Position numbers and translations under genes: made by a program. Positions 34,907-44,669 of a DNA stretch of 50,427 bases are shown here, in pieces; position 1 is the stretch's first letter; every line of letters starts with the position of its first letter. The notes under the pieces are model-generated. The model did no database searches. It worked only from the letters and a program-made list of their open reading frames with translations, and was not told the origin of the DNA. The DNA comes from Bacteroidota bacterium. GTDB lineage: Bacteria; Bacteroidota; Bacteroidia; NS11-12g; UBA955. The stretch covers positions 1 to 50,427 of the forward strand of contig JAUXOK010000009.1 of NCBI GenBank assembly GCA_030682255.1, read 5' to 3'.

Positions 34907-37279
34907 TTAAAATTTAAAGTTCCAAGAAACAGATGGGATAAAGCTGCCGATGATTGAATAACGTATTAACTGAGTTTGCGCATTGTTGTCTGGATTTGGT
35001 TGAGCAAAATAAGAGAAAGGATTTCGTCTGTTATAAACATTGTAAACACCAAATACCCAACTGCTTTCCCATTTGTCGGTTTTTTTGTGGACATAAGTTG
35101 TAGAGAAATCCAAACGGTGGAAAGGTTTGATATAGACATCGTTTCTCAAACCACTAGCATTGTGTGGAATGCCAGTAATACCTTGAAAACTAAATTTCGT
35201 ATTCGGAAGATTGGTAGGTGTGCCTGTTCCAAAAACGAAGCTGGCAGATGCCGTCCATTTTTTATTGAACTCATAAGACATGGTAGCATTGGCGTTGTGT
35301 CTTCTATCAAAACGGTTGGCATACCATTCGTTGTTGCTAATGCCTTCCACTTTTCTCTCAGATTTTGAAAGTGTGTAACTAATCCAACCGGTCAGTTTAC
35401 CAACATTTTTCTTAAAATACAATTCCAAACCGTAAGCTCTACCTTTACCATTCAACAAATCAGCTTCTAATTGATTGTTGAGCAATAAATCTGCACCATC
35501 AATATAGTCTATCTGATTTTGCATGTCTTTGTAAAAGACCTCAGCAGAAATTTCGTAATCAATGTTTTTGCCATAGTTTTTAAAATATCCAAAGGCCACT
35601 TGGTCTGCAATTTGAGGTTTGATATTGTTTGTAGAAGGTGTCCAAACATCTAAGGGCACACTGGCAGCAGTGTTTGAAATTAAGTGTAGAAATTGAGACA
35701 TTCTGTTGTAACTGGCTTTTAAAGAAGACAATCTGTTGAGTTTATAATTGGCAGAAAAACGAGGTTCAGGAATGTTATATGATTGAATGATTTCGTTAGA
35801 AGTATAGGTTTTTCTTTCTACAACATCTGCCCTTTGTGCTGCTGATGGTCTATCCAAAACCAAAGCAGTGCCTTTGCCAAGGTAATTAAAGTTAGAGAAA
35901 CGAATACCATATTTTAAGGTTAATGCTGCGCTTGCTTTTTGTTCGTTTTCAATGTAAAAACCATTTTCGAGTGCATATTTATTAGGCAATCCAAATTGGA
36001 TAACTGAACCTTGGTCGCTAGAAACAGCTTGACCAGGTTTGAATATATAGTATGTACTGATAGCACCAAATTGCAAGACGTTTTTTGAATTGATGTAATA
36101 ATTAAAATCTACTTTACCACTGTTGTTTACTATGTTAGATTTCCATTCAAAGGTATTATTGCCAGTTCCAAAACCTAATCGGTAGTCGTATTTGCTGTAA
36201 TAGAAAGTAAAGTTTGAAAACAATTTACTAGAAAACAAATGATTCCATCTAAAAGTAGCTGTTTGATTGCCCCAATCAAATTTAGCGCCCGGCACCCCAA
36301 AGGCATCTCTACCAATATATGTTGAGAAAAACACTTTGTTTTTATCATTGAAAGTATAATTAATTTTTCCAGTAAAATCATAGAAATAAAAAACGGCATC
36401 TCTCAGATTTTCGTTGTTTCTTAGAAATGGCTTTGCCAACACATCTGCATAACTTCTTCTTCCTGCAACAATAAACGAAGATTTGTTTTTCATTTTAGCA
36501 TTTTTTCTAGCAATAGGTCCTTCTAAAGAAAAACGACTAAAAATAATACCAACTCCGCCATTCACCTCATATTTTTTAGAATTACCCTCCTTCATTCTAA
36601 CATCCAAGGTAGACGACAATCTGCCACCATATTGAGCAGGCATACCACCTTTAATGAGTTTCACATCTTTAACCGCATCAGGATTAAACACAGAGAAAAA
36701 ACCAAATAAATGCGAACTATTAAAAACAGGCGCTTCATCCAAAAGGATTAAGTTTTGGTCGATAGCACCACCACGCACATTGAAACCCGTAGCACCCTCA
36801 CCAACAGTACTCACCCCCGGCAACAACTGCACAGATTTAACAACATCCACCTCGCCAAGCAAAGCAGGAATCTTTTTTATCTGCGTAATGTTCAAATTAT
36901 TGGTGCTCATTTCCACCTTGTCCACTTGGTTGTCTTTTCTTTTTTTACTAACAGAAACACCAATCAGTTCGGTTATTGATTTATTTAAATCGGCATTTTG
37001 AGTAGCATTTTTAGACACCGTAATTTTTAAAGACAAAGTTTGATAACCCACATAACTATAATTAACCACATAAGTGCCAGCCGGCAAAGACAAGGAATAA
37101 AAACCATAATTGTTAGATTGTGTACCAATTTTGGTATCCTCAACAGAGATGTTACAATTAGCCAAAGCCTCTCCATTAGATGAATCTTTCACATAGCCAC
37201 TTAAGGTAAATTTGGTTTGAGATTGAGCAGAAAAAACTGAAATTAAAAGGAAAACGAACAGGGTCGAAATTGATTTCAT
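34907..37279 (-). CDS. TonB-dependent receptor with carboxypeptidase-like domain, 790 aa
   Basis: It is an outer-membrane beta-barrel uptake receptor. The signal peptide (SISTLFVFLLISVFSAQS) is followed by a CarboxypepD_reg-like domain (LSGYVKDSSNGEALANCNIS, GFYSLSLPAGTYVVNYSYVG), a plug (VVKSVQLLPGVSTVGEGATG, FNVRGGAIDQNLILLDEAPV) and a 22-strand type barrel ending FIPSVSWNFKF. The ATG at 37279 is preferred over 37315 because the -7 box TAAATTTG lies between. Partner of the DUF4249 lipoprotein; the substrate is unknown. Confidence 0.92.
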   Translation of the reverse strand: MKSISTLFVFLLISVFSAQSQTKFTLSGYVKDSSNGEALANCNISVEDTKIGTQSNNYGFYSLSLPAGTYVVNYSYVGYQTLSLKITVSKNATQNADLNKSITELIGVSVSKKRKDNQVDKVEMSTNNLNITQIKKIPALLGEVDVVKSVQLLPGVSTVGEGATGFNVRGGAIDQNLILLDEAPVFNSSHLFGFFSVFNPDAVKDVKLIKGGMPAQYGGRLSSTLDVRMKEGNSKKYEVNGGVGIIFSRFSLEGPIARKNAKMKNKSSFIVAGRRSYADVLAKPFLRNNENLRDAVFYFYDFTGKINYTFNDKNKVFFSTYIGRDAFGVPGAKFDWGNQTATFRWNHLFSSKLFSNFTFYYSKYDYRLGFGTGNNTFEWKSNIVNNSGKVDFNYYINSKNVLQFGAISTYYIFKPGQAVSSDQGSVIQFGLPNKYALENGFYIENEQKASAALTLKYGIRFSNFNYLGKGTALVLDRPSAAQRADVVERKTYTSNEIIQSYNIPEPRFSANYKLNRLSSLKASYNRMSQFLHLISNTAASVPLDVWTPSTNNIKPQIADQVAFGYFKNYGKNIDYEISAEVFYKDMQNQIDYIDGADLLLNNQLEADLLNGKGRAYGLELYFKKNVGKLTGWISYTLSKSERKVEGISNNEWYANRFDRRHNANATMSYEFNKKWTASASFVFGTGTPTNLPNTKFSFQGITGIPHNASGLRNDVYIKPFHRLDFSTTYVHKKTDKWESSWVFGVYNVYNRRNPFSYFAQPNPDNNAQTQLIRYSIIGSFIPSVSWNFKF

Positions 37280-37291
37280 AAAATAGAAGTG

Positions 37292-37299
37292 CAAATTTA
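37292..37299 (-). promoter_or_regulatory. Candidate -7 box TAAATTTG of the TonB receptor gene
   Basis: On the minus strand it matches TANNTTTG and ends 12 bases before ATG 37279. It lies inside the upstream extension of the frame, supporting the shorter start. The -33 region is not clear. Confidence 0.5.
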
Positions 37300-37394
37300 A
37301 CATCTTTACAACCAAATTGTTTGAATATGAAAAGATTAAACTGCAAGTTTAAACGATGAAAAAAATTGGAACTGAAAATTCAACATTATTCCAA

Positions 37395-37402
37395 TATATT
37401 TG
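37395..37402 (+). promoter_or_regulatory. Candidate -7 box TATATTTG of the DUF4197 gene
   Basis: It matches TANNTTTG. The longest frame would begin at a TTG (37400) inside the box, so ATG 37421 is the true start. Confidence 0.5.
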
Positions 37403-37420
37403 CCTACTTATCCTAAAAAC

Positions 37421-38149
37421 ATGACGCCATTTAAAACATTCTTTTTTGTTATTCTTGCTTCTTTTGCTTTTATCTCTTGCGACAATCTCGAAAACATTAC
37501 AACTCCCACTTTAACCAACGAGGAAATTGTATTGGGTTTAAAAACCGCTTTAAAAGTTGGAACAGATTCGTCTGTAAAAATCTTATCGCAAACGGATGGT
37601 TATTTCAAAGATGAATTGATTAAAATCCTTTTGCCAGACGAAGCCGAACCTATTATTAAAAACATTACCTTATTGCCAGGTGGTCAAGCTTTGTTAGACG
37701 AAACCATCAAAGCTGTTAACAGAAGTGCGGAGGATGCCGCCACAGAAGCAACGCCTATTTTTGTAAATGCCATTACAGGCATCACCATAGAAGATGGTAT
37801 GAGCATTTTGAAAGGGCAAAACAATGCCGCTACTGAATATCTTAAAACCAAAACCAACGATTCGCTTTATCTTGCTTTTCAGCCTAAAATAAAAAACTCT
37901 TTAAGTAAAGAACTAATTCCGGGTGTGAGTGCAGAATCTTCTTATGCCAGGCTTATCAATACCTACAACACCGTTGCTAATGGAAGTTTTGGTTTAATTA
38001 AACCCATTTTAACCAACTCATTGAGCGAACACACCACTAGAAAAGGGTTAACTGGTCTTTATACCAAAGTAGCCAAAGAGGAAGAAAATATCCGTACCAA
38101 AGCGGCTCATAGGGTGAATGATATTTTAAGAAAAGTGTTTGGGGAATAA
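37421..38149 (+). CDS. DUF4197 domain lipoprotein, 242 aa
   Basis: It is a predicted lipoprotein (FAFISCDN) of the DUF4197 family, widespread in Gram-negative bacteria and of unknown function. Typical segments are LTNEEIVLGLKTALKVGTDS, IKILLPDEAEPI, AEDAATEATPIFVNAITGIT and LKGQNNAATEYLKTKT. It is monocistronic and ends before a strong bidirectional terminator. Confidence 0.9.
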   Translation: MTPFKTFFFVILASFAFISCDNLENITTPTLTNEEIVLGLKTALKVGTDSSVKILSQTDGYFKDELIKILLPDEAEPIIKNITLLPGGQALLDETIKAVNRSAEDAATEATPIFVNAITGITIEDGMSILKGQNNAATEYLKTKTNDSLYLAFQPKIKNSLSKELIPGVSAESSYARLINTYNTVANGSFGLIKPILTNSLSEHTTRKGLTGLYTKVAKEEENIRTKAAHRVNDILRKVFGE

Positions 38150-38194
38150 ATGGTCACAACACTATTTCAGGGTTTTTTAAAAAAATAACTCAAC

Positions 38195-38223
38195 AAAAAA
38201 GGCAGCCTAAAGCTGCCTTTTTT
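38195..38223. terminator. Bidirectional Rho-independent terminator
   Basis: AAAAAAGGCAGC and GCTGCCTTTTTT form a perfect 12-bp stem with a 5-base loop. It serves both the DUF4197 gene (+) and the S8 protease gene (minus, ending at 38242). Confidence 0.9.
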
Positions 38224-38241
38224 ATATTTAGTTTATAGGTT

Positions 38242-39801
38242 TTATTTAATTGCAGCAGCAGCTTTTAACGCTTCATTAGCATTAATAATACCAGCCGTTG
38301 TGCATAGTTTTTTATATTTGGTCTTTTTCTTTTTAGTACCAGGCTTTCTAACTTTGTTAGTTGGTTTTACAACTGTGCCTTCAATGACTTGTTTTACCTG
38401 AATAGCTGTAAGATGAGGGTAATAAGCTCTAATTAATGCAGCTAAACCCGCAGTAACAGGACTTGCCATACTTGTACCACTGAATGCCTTGTATTCATTA
38501 TTGATAACTGTGCTATAAATATTGACACCCGGTGCAAAAACATTGACAGTTTTTTTGCCATAATTTGAAAAATCAGCTGGATTTTGATCTCTATCGCTTG
38601 CGCCTACCTCTATCCATGTTTTACAAAGGCTGCCGTCTTCATAATAAGGCGTTGGGAAATTGCTCTCTTTATCTGTGTTTTTACCATCGTTTCCTGCTGC
38701 ATGTATTATTAAAACATCTTTACTTTCAGCATATCTAAAAGCCTCATCTACATAGGTCTTGTTATATGAATATGCTTTCCCAAAACTCATATTGATAACT
38801 TTAGCACCATTATCTACAGCATATCTGATGGCATTTGCTACATCCTTATCTCTTTCATCACCATCAGGCACAACTCTTAATACCATGATTTTGACCAGTG
38901 GAGATATGCCTTGCATTCCAATTTTATTGTCTCTTACAGCACCAATAATTCCTCCAACATGCGAGCCATGGTCGCCATTAGGACCCTTAACTTCATTATT
39001 GCCATAAAATCTATTTTTTGTATCTTCATAATTGTCTCCAACAATATAGCGAGGGTCATATTCAAGGTTTAATTGATATTTATAGGAAGCATAAAAATGT
39101 TTGTAAGCATCTTTAACATCATTGAAAACATCTTTAGGTGTTGATTTACCTCCAACACATTGATCAAGTATAATTTTACGAGCCAATTTTGCTTCATTTT
39201 TGGTAGGATTAAATTTTTCTAAATCTTTGGCACTGATATCAGTAGTTTCCAATTCTTGTTCCAATGCATCAAAAAACTGTTTTATGGTTTTGTATGTATT
39301 AAAGTTTTTGCCTGCTTCATCTAATTTCTTAGCATGTTCTGCTTGAATGGTTTTAAATCTTGCGAAGTCTGCTCTATCTGCCTTGCTAATTTCTTTTTTG
39401 GTCTTATTGCCATATTTGGCTATATAATCCCTTAACAATCTAGTCATCTCAAGATTATCAATTTCAACATCCATTTGTGGACCACCAATAAAATCCCAAC
39501 CATTAATGTCGTCTACATAACCATTTAAGTCATCATCAACAGAATTGCCAGGAATTTCTTTTGGATTTACCCAAATGTTTTGTTTCAAATCTTCGTGTTC
39601 TATATCTATGCCATCATCAATAACGGCAACAATAATTTCTTTTGCTGTGGCAGGTTGGGGAAAATTTTTAAGTGCATTGAACAAATCAATACCAAGGGCA
39701 GTATCTTTGGCTGAATAGTTTAAATGCCAGTCTTTAGGATAAGTCTGTGAAGACAAACTAACGCAAATCAGTAATGATAAGGATAAAATTATTTTTTTCA
39801 T
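38242..39801 (-). CDS. S8 family (subtilisin-like) serine peptidase, 519 aa
   Basis: It is an exported protease (signal peptide KKIILSLSLLICVSLSSQ). The triad is complete: Asp62 in VAVIDDGIDIEHED, His in NGDHGSHVGGIIGA, Ser in SGTSMASPVTAGLAAL. The oxyanion Asn lies in IHAAGNDGKN. A large, charged helical insert of about 170 residues separates the Asp and His motifs. No T9SS tail is present, and the C-terminus is Lys-rich (RKPGTKKKKTKYKK). It is separated by 37 bases from sppA, so co-transcription is possible. Confidence 0.93.
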   Translation of the reverse strand: MKKIILSLSLLICVSLSSQTYPKDWHLNYSAKDTALGIDLFNALKNFPQPATAKEIIVAVIDDGIDIEHEDLKQNIWVNPKEIPGNSVDDDLNGYVDDINGWDFIGGPQMDVEIDNLEMTRLLRDYIAKYGNKTKKEISKADRADFARFKTIQAEHAKKLDEAGKNFNTYKTIKQFFDALEQELETTDISAKDLEKFNPTKNEAKLARKIILDQCVGGKSTPKDVFNDVKDAYKHFYASYKYQLNLEYDPRYIVGDNYEDTKNRFYGNNEVKGPNGDHGSHVGGIIGAVRDNKIGMQGISPLVKIMVLRVVPDGDERDKDVANAIRYAVDNGAKVINMSFGKAYSYNKTYVDEAFRYAESKDVLIIHAAGNDGKNTDKESNFPTPYYEDGSLCKTWIEVGASDRDQNPADFSNYGKKTVNVFAPGVNIYSTVINNEYKAFSGTSMASPVTAGLAALIRAYYPHLTAIQVKQVIEGTVVKPTNKVRKPGTKKKKTKYKKLCTTAGIINANEALKAAAAIK

Positions 39802-39838
39802 TGAAAATTAAAAGGGGGTTAAATTAAAGGGGACAAAT

Positions 39839-41602
39839 CTACTGAATTTGTAGATTAAAAGGAAGTCTCATTTGAAAACCTTGATTTTTTATTCCTGTCA
39901 TTAAAGATTGATAATAATGATAGAATATTCCAAGTTCGTTTTGCATCTGACGTTGCATCAATTCGTTACTAGATTGATTAAAGAATTGAGAAAAAGGATC
40001 TTCAATTTTGGGATAAGAAACCACACTGTAATCTTTAGTTTTTGACATGAATGCCGCAATTGAAATAGCATTTTTAATACCACCATATGAATCTACTAGT
40101 TTATGTTCGATAGCTTGTGATGCTGCCCAAACTCTACCTTGAGCAATAGCTTCTACAGAAGAACTATCAATATTTCTACCATTTTCTACGATGCCAGTAA
40201 AATCATTGTAAATTTGGTTCACCATTTTTTGAAGATAAAATCTATCTGTTTCGCTAAGCGGTCTATCTACTCTTCCAAAATCTGAATATTTTCCAGTGTT
40301 CACACTTTCGAATGTAATTCCCATCTTATCATTCAACAAGTTTTGCATATTTGGAAACAATCCAAAAACACCAATTGAACCTGTCAAAGTATTGGGCAAT
40401 GCAATGATTGTATCCGCTAATGCACTGATATAATATCCACCACTTGCTGCCACATCGCTCATAGAAACAACAACTGGTTTAACCCCTTTACACAAACTAA
40501 TTTCTCTTGCAATGATATCACTAGCCAATGCACTTCCTCCAGGTGAATTTACTCTCAATACGATTGCTTTGATATGCTTGTCTTCTCTTGCTTGTCTGAT
40601 AGCTTTTGAAAGTGAAATACTTCCAATCGTGTTATCATTACCTTGACCTTCCATAATTTCTCCAACTGCATAAACAATTGCAATTTTATCTTTCGATTTA
40701 ACTTCTTTTTTATCAGAAATTGATTGCATGTATTCGCTACCTTTGATGAAAACATGACACTTTTTATCTTTATTTTTAATTCTGTTACAAATATTAGTAA
40801 CAATCACATCTTCATGGGTTAAGTCGTCTATCAATCCAAATGATTTGGCATCTGATGCTGACTGAATTGTAAAATTATCTAAGGCATATTTCAAGGTATC
40901 TATGTCTAATTTTCTACCATTAGCCATGTCGAATAAGATATTTCGATATAAAATATTGAGGTAAGAACTAATCTGTTCTCTGTTTTCAGGACTTAAATCT
41001 TTTCTAGTAAAAGCTTCGATAGCGCCTTTATAAGAACCAACTTTAACGTATTGCATTTCAACACCCAATTTTTCTAAAGCACCTGAGTAAAACATGATGT
41101 TTGCAGACAAACCATTCAACAAGATGTTACCTGTTTTTTCTATAAAAACTGAATCTGCTACACTGGCTAAATAATAATTTTTTTCATCGTAATATGAAGC
41201 CATTGCATATATAAACTTACCACTTTTCTTAAAAGAATCTAAAGCATTTCTTACCTCCGACAAAACAGCATAACCAGATGTATTGATATTGGTTTTTAAA
41301 TAAATACCCTTGATTTTATCGTCATTTTTAGCATGTTCGATGATAGAGAGCAATTGATCTAAGCCAATAAAAGATTCGCTCATTTCTGGACTAAAAATTT
41401 TTGCAAAACTATTGCTGCTTCTCTCTTGTATATCGTAATCTAAATCTAATTCTATAATGGAATTACTTTTAACTGTAACATTCTTATTTCCGCCAGAACT
41501 AACCAAACCTAATACACTAAAAAACAGAAGTATGCCCAAAAACACAAATGAGATAAAAAGTCCTAAAATGGTGGCAATGGTGTATTTAATAAAATCTTTC
41601 AT
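39839..41602 (-). CDS. sppA: Signal peptide peptidase SppA (67K type), 587 aa
   Basis: It degrades cleaved signal peptides in the inner membrane. One N-terminal membrane anchor (FISFVFLGILLFFSVLGLV) is followed by two tandem S49 domains. The general-base Lys is in KVGSYKGAIEAFTRKDL and the nucleophile Ser in MSDVAASGGYYISALAD; VNSPGGSALASDIIAREI and GSIGVFGLFPN are also typical. The ATG at 41602 is chosen over a longer frame from 41647, because MKDFIKYTI begins directly before the anchor. Confidence 0.93.
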   Translation of the reverse strand: MKDFIKYTIATILGLFISFVFLGILLFFSVLGLVSSGGNKNVTVKSNSIIELDLDYDIQERSSNSFAKIFSPEMSESFIGLDQLLSIIEHAKNDDKIKGIYLKTNINTSGYAVLSEVRNALDSFKKSGKFIYAMASYYDEKNYYLASVADSVFIEKTGNILLNGLSANIMFYSGALEKLGVEMQYVKVGSYKGAIEAFTRKDLSPENREQISSYLNILYRNILFDMANGRKLDIDTLKYALDNFTIQSASDAKSFGLIDDLTHEDVIVTNICNRIKNKDKKCHVFIKGSEYMQSISDKKEVKSKDKIAIVYAVGEIMEGQGNDNTIGSISLSKAIRQAREDKHIKAIVLRVNSPGGSALASDIIAREISLCKGVKPVVVSMSDVAASGGYYISALADTIIALPNTLTGSIGVFGLFPNMQNLLNDKMGITFESVNTGKYSDFGRVDRPLSETDRFYLQKMVNQIYNDFTGIVENGRNIDSSSVEAIAQGRVWAASQAIEHKLVDSYGGIKNAISIAAFMSKTKDYSVVSYPKIEDPFSQFFNQSSNELMQRQMQNELGIFYHYYQSLMTGIKNQGFQMRLPFNLQIQ

Positions 41603-41721
41603 GACGAATAGGATGCAAAGTAAACAGAGATTACAGTTACTTTTCACTTAAATTCGACAAATAGACTAAATAAAGGATTAACGATTACTTGAATAATTTT
41701 CGAAAATTGCCCTTAAAAAAG

Positions 41722-41729
41722 TATTTTTG
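41722..41729 (+). promoter_or_regulatory. Candidate -7 box TATTTTTG of purB, very close to its ATG
   Basis: It matches TANNTTTG but ends only 5 bases before ATG 41735. Transcription from it would start at or next to the start codon, giving a leaderless or nearly leaderless mRNA. No good -33 element was seen. Confidence 0.4.
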
Positions 41730-41734
41730 CAGCA

Positions 41735-43081
41735 ATGATATTAAATGAATTAAGTGCAATAAGCCCAATTGATGGAAGATACCGTTCTAAAACATTAGAT
41801 TTGGCGACATATTTCTCTGAATATGGTTTAATCAAATACAGAGTTTGGATAGAAATCGAGTATTTAATTTTTTTGAATTCGCAAAATATCAAAGGATTTG
41901 AAACAGCTCTATCAAATCAACAAAAAGAATCATTAAGGGCTATCTACCAAAATTTTACTGAGGCTCATGCATTAAACATTAAGAACATTGAAAAAGTTAC
42001 CAACCACGATGTAAAAGCAGTAGAATACTTTATAAAAGACCGTTTGAATGAAATTGGTTTAGAGAGCATCAGAGAATGGGTTCATTTTGGATTAACAAGT
42101 CAGGATATTAACAACACTGCAATTCCATTAAGTTTGAAACACGCTTTGGAACAAGTGCTCATGCCAAACTTGAATCAACTTATCAATCAATTGAGTGATT
42201 TAAGTTGGGAATTTAAGGATATACCCATGTTGGCAAAAACACATGGTCAAGCCGCTAGTCCAACCATGTTAGGCAAAGAATTGATGGTGTTTGTTGTAAG
42301 ATTAAAAGAACAAGTGAAAATGATGCAACACATTCCATTTTCAGCAAAATTTGGTGGTGCAACAGGTAATTTCAACGCACATTATATTGCATTTCCATCT
42401 ATAGATTGGCATCAGTTTGGCAATCAGTTTGTTAATCAAGAATTAGGCTTACATAGAAGTTATCCTACGACTCAAATTGAGCATTACGATAATTTAGCGG
42501 CTTTGTTTGATGTTTTTAAAAGAATCAATAATATATTAATCGATTTATCGAGAGATGTTTGGCAATATATTTCGATGGATTATTTCAAACAAAAACTCAA
42601 AGAAGGCGAAGTTGGAAGCAGTGCAATGCCTCACAAAGTAAACCCTATTGATTTTGAAAATGCTGAAGGAAATCTTGGTATTGCCAACGCCTTGTTTGAG
42701 CATTTATCAGCTAAATTGCCCATTTCAAGATTGCAAAGAGACTTAACAGATTCCACTGTTTTAAGGAATATTGGTGTACCATTCTCACACAATTTAATTG
42801 CTTATGCCAGTCTTCAAAAAGGATTGAGTAAATTGATATTAAACAACGATGCCATTCAAACAGATTTGAATAACAATTGGGCTGTAGTGGCAGAAGCCAT
42901 TCAAACCATTTTACGAAGCATTGCCTATCCAAATCCATATGAAGCTTTAAAAGCATTGACAAGAACTAATACGCATATTGGCGAAAATGAAATCAAAGCT
43001 TTTATTGAAACTTTAGACATTCCAGAAGAAATTAAGATTAGAATGAGAGCTATCAGCCCTTCTAACTATATTGGTAAATAG
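41735..43081 (+). CDS. purB: Adenylosuccinate lyase, 448 aa
   Basis: It acts twice in purine synthesis, releasing fumarate from SAICAR and from adenylosuccinate. The start LNELSAISPIDGRYRSKT is that of the long Gram-negative form. Key segments are NHDVKAVEYFIKDRL, HFGLTSQDINNTA, AKTHGQAASPTMLGKEL and the signature GSSAMPHKVNPIDFENAEGN, with the catalytic Ser in the mobile loop. It stands alone on the + strand between two minus-strand genes. Confidence 0.95.
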   Translation: MILNELSAISPIDGRYRSKTLDLATYFSEYGLIKYRVWIEIEYLIFLNSQNIKGFETALSNQQKESLRAIYQNFTEAHALNIKNIEKVTNHDVKAVEYFIKDRLNEIGLESIREWVHFGLTSQDINNTAIPLSLKHALEQVLMPNLNQLINQLSDLSWEFKDIPMLAKTHGQAASPTMLGKELMVFVVRLKEQVKMMQHIPFSAKFGGATGNFNAHYIAFPSIDWHQFGNQFVNQELGLHRSYPTTQIEHYDNLAALFDVFKRINNILIDLSRDVWQYISMDYFKQKLKEGEVGSSAMPHKVNPIDFENAEGNLGIANALFEHLSAKLPISRLQRDLTDSTVLRNIGVPFSHNLIAYASLQKGLSKLILNNDAIQTDLNNNWAVVAEAIQTILRSIAYPNPYEALKALTRTNTHIGENEIKAFIETLDIPEEIKIRMRAISPSNYIGK

Positions 43082-43154
43082 GATAAACTGATTTTGGGAC
43101 TAACAATCAATTTATTTTTTTGAGGACTAATAAATTCAAATCAATGTTTGATTT

Positions 43155-43781
43155 TTAGAAAAGTAAGGATGCAAATGCCATGTAAATAAAAATCGATGCA
43201 ATTATTCCCAAAATAAAAGTTAAAATAGAGAGTATAATAATTGCTGTTGCAAAACCATTTCCCTTATATGCATCATTAGATTCTTTGATTAATTTTTTTG
43301 CCCGTATTGCTAAATAAATTGAAACATAAGGCATAAAAAATGCGAGAATTAAAGCTAAAATCAAATAAGGCGCTAAAGGTCTTTCATCGTATTTTGTGTT
43401 TACTTTCTTTTCGACATGCTTAGTTTTGTTAATAGTCCATTTTTTTGACTCAAAAACCTTTGATTGAGGTTCGCTTTCCCTGATTAATTCATTCTGGCAA
43501 TAGTGAGTAAATTCACAAATAGAAGCAATAGTATCAATAGGTGGATTTTCTTTAATTTCTGAATAATCTATAACAGAATCTTTGCTTAAAAAATCTTGCT
43601 TTTGAATGCTTTTCTTTACATAAGTCTTGGAAAGTTTGGGTTGATGCAGCTTGTTGTCTTTAGAAAATAATCCCGTTTCAATATTCAATTTAAAACCATT
43701 GCCATAACGTGCTTTAGTAATAACCCCACAAGAACTAAACAACAAAAGCAAAACCACTATGTATATATTCTTATGACTCAT
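43155..43781 (-). CDS. Lipoprotein with C-terminal membrane segments, 208 aa
   Basis: From ATG 43781 it reads MSHKNIYIVVLLLLFSSCG, a lipobox. ARYGNGFKLNIETG resembles a short motif after the lipobox in other Bacteroidota lipoproteins. A Lys-rich linker leads to two membrane segments (YLILALILAFFMPYVSIYLA and ATAIIILSILTFILGIIASI) with a DUF4190-like look. The longer frame starts at a TTG (43817) and has no signal. The role is unknown. Confidence 0.65.
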   Translation of the reverse strand: MSHKNIYIVVLLLLFSSCGVITKARYGNGFKLNIETGLFSKDNKLHQPKLSKTYVKKSIQKQDFLSKDSVIDYSEIKENPPIDTIASICEFTHYCQNELIRESEPQSKVFESKKWTINKTKHVEKKVNTKYDERPLAPYLILALILAFFMPYVSIYLAIRAKKLIKESNDAYKGNGFATAIIILSILTFILGIIASIFIYMAFASLLF

Positions 43782-43823
43782 TTTATTTTTTAAAAGTGTT
43801 TTTCCTTTTGATTCCAAACTTCA

Positions 43824-43847
43824 CATGGCGAATATAAATGTTTTGGG
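43824..43847 (-). promoter_or_regulatory. Duplicated promoter segment, copy A
   Basis: On the minus strand CCCAAAACATTTATATTCGC then CATG, containing the box TATATTCG. It differs at one base in 24 from copy B (44563-44586). It lies 43 bases upstream of ATG 43781. Confidence 0.55.
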
Positions 43848-43881
43848 GAGAAGTAAATATCAATTATAATTCTTTCGGGAA

Positions 43882-44517
43882 CTAGGAATCAAGAAAAATC
43901 AAAAAACACCTTATAAAATAATCTTGAAAGTTTGATTCGTTATTATAAAGTTCTATAGATTTCCCCCTATAGATATCAATATTTATTTTATGATGATTTG
44001 AGCTCCAATAAATAGATTTTTTAAAATCTTTATGTGAAGTGTTGTCTTCAAACATGCTACAAAATCCTCTAAGAATTTCTAATTCTTTTTTCTGTAAAAC
44101 TCTAGTTAATTTATTATTTTCATATACCCCAAATAAACTATCATCCATATTCTTGATTTTTGTAGTGTCAATTAAATCAATTCTATAGATCATGATACTA
44201 TCAAACAAATAAGGCTTATTAGTTTTATAAAATAAAGAATATTCTGATATTGAATTATCATTGCTATTAGTGTATGAAACAGAATTAGTATCTTTCATTT
44301 TGAGATTAGAATAACATAGCAATTCAATTCTATCAAAATTAAAGATTTTATAAACTGATGTATCAGATATAACTAATCCTCCATTTCTGTAACTAACTTT
44401 ACCATTTATATTACTTAGATAAAATTTAAAACTATATATTTCTTGCATTTCTTTAGGTTTATTGCAACTACAAAGCAAAAAGAAAACAAAACAGTATGTT
44501 ATTTTTAATACATTCAT
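43882..44517 (-). CDS. Hypothetical lipoprotein, 211 aa
   Basis: A lipobox is visible in YCFVFFLLCSCNKP (Cys near residue 18). The rest is beta-rich and polar (EIYSFKFYLSNINGKVSYRN, DSIMIYRIDLIDTTKI), ending in FIRCFLIFLDS. No family is recognised. A TATATTTG box within the duplicated segment (44563-44586) is about 50 bases upstream. Low GC and many Asn/Lys match the neighbours. Confidence 0.65.
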   Translation of the reverse strand: MNVLKITYCFVFFLLCSCNKPKEMQEIYSFKFYLSNINGKVSYRNGGLVISDTSVYKIFNFDRIELLCYSNLKMKDTNSVSYTNSNDNSISEYSLFYKTNKPYLFDSIMIYRIDLIDTTKIKNMDDSLFGVYENNKLTRVLQKKELEILRGFCSMFEDNTSHKDFKKSIYWSSNHHKINIDIYRGKSIELYNNESNFQDYFIRCFLIFLDS

Positions 44518-44562
44518 AAATAATTGTTGTTCGGATCATATCCTTTTAGAGTCCAATGATTT

Positions 44563-44586
44563 CATGGCAAATATAAATGTTTTGGG
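44563..44586 (-). promoter_or_regulatory. Duplicated promoter segment, copy B
   Basis: On the minus strand CCCAAAACATTTATATTTGC then CATG, with the exact -7 box TATATTTG. 23 of 24 bases match copy A. It serves the 211-residue lipoprotein gene. Confidence 0.6.
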
Positions 44587-44669
44587 AAAGTTATTTAAAT
44601 GAAATGATTCCTTGTGCTGTTGTTTATCTATGTTGAACATAACCTAAAAAAACACTTCGAAATAAACTA

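Noticed and set aside
34976-35368. 130-residue + strand frame
   Set aside because: It is the antisense shadow of the TonB receptor barrel region.
36654-37001. 115-residue + strand frame
   Set aside because: Antisense shadow of the TonB receptor plug domain.
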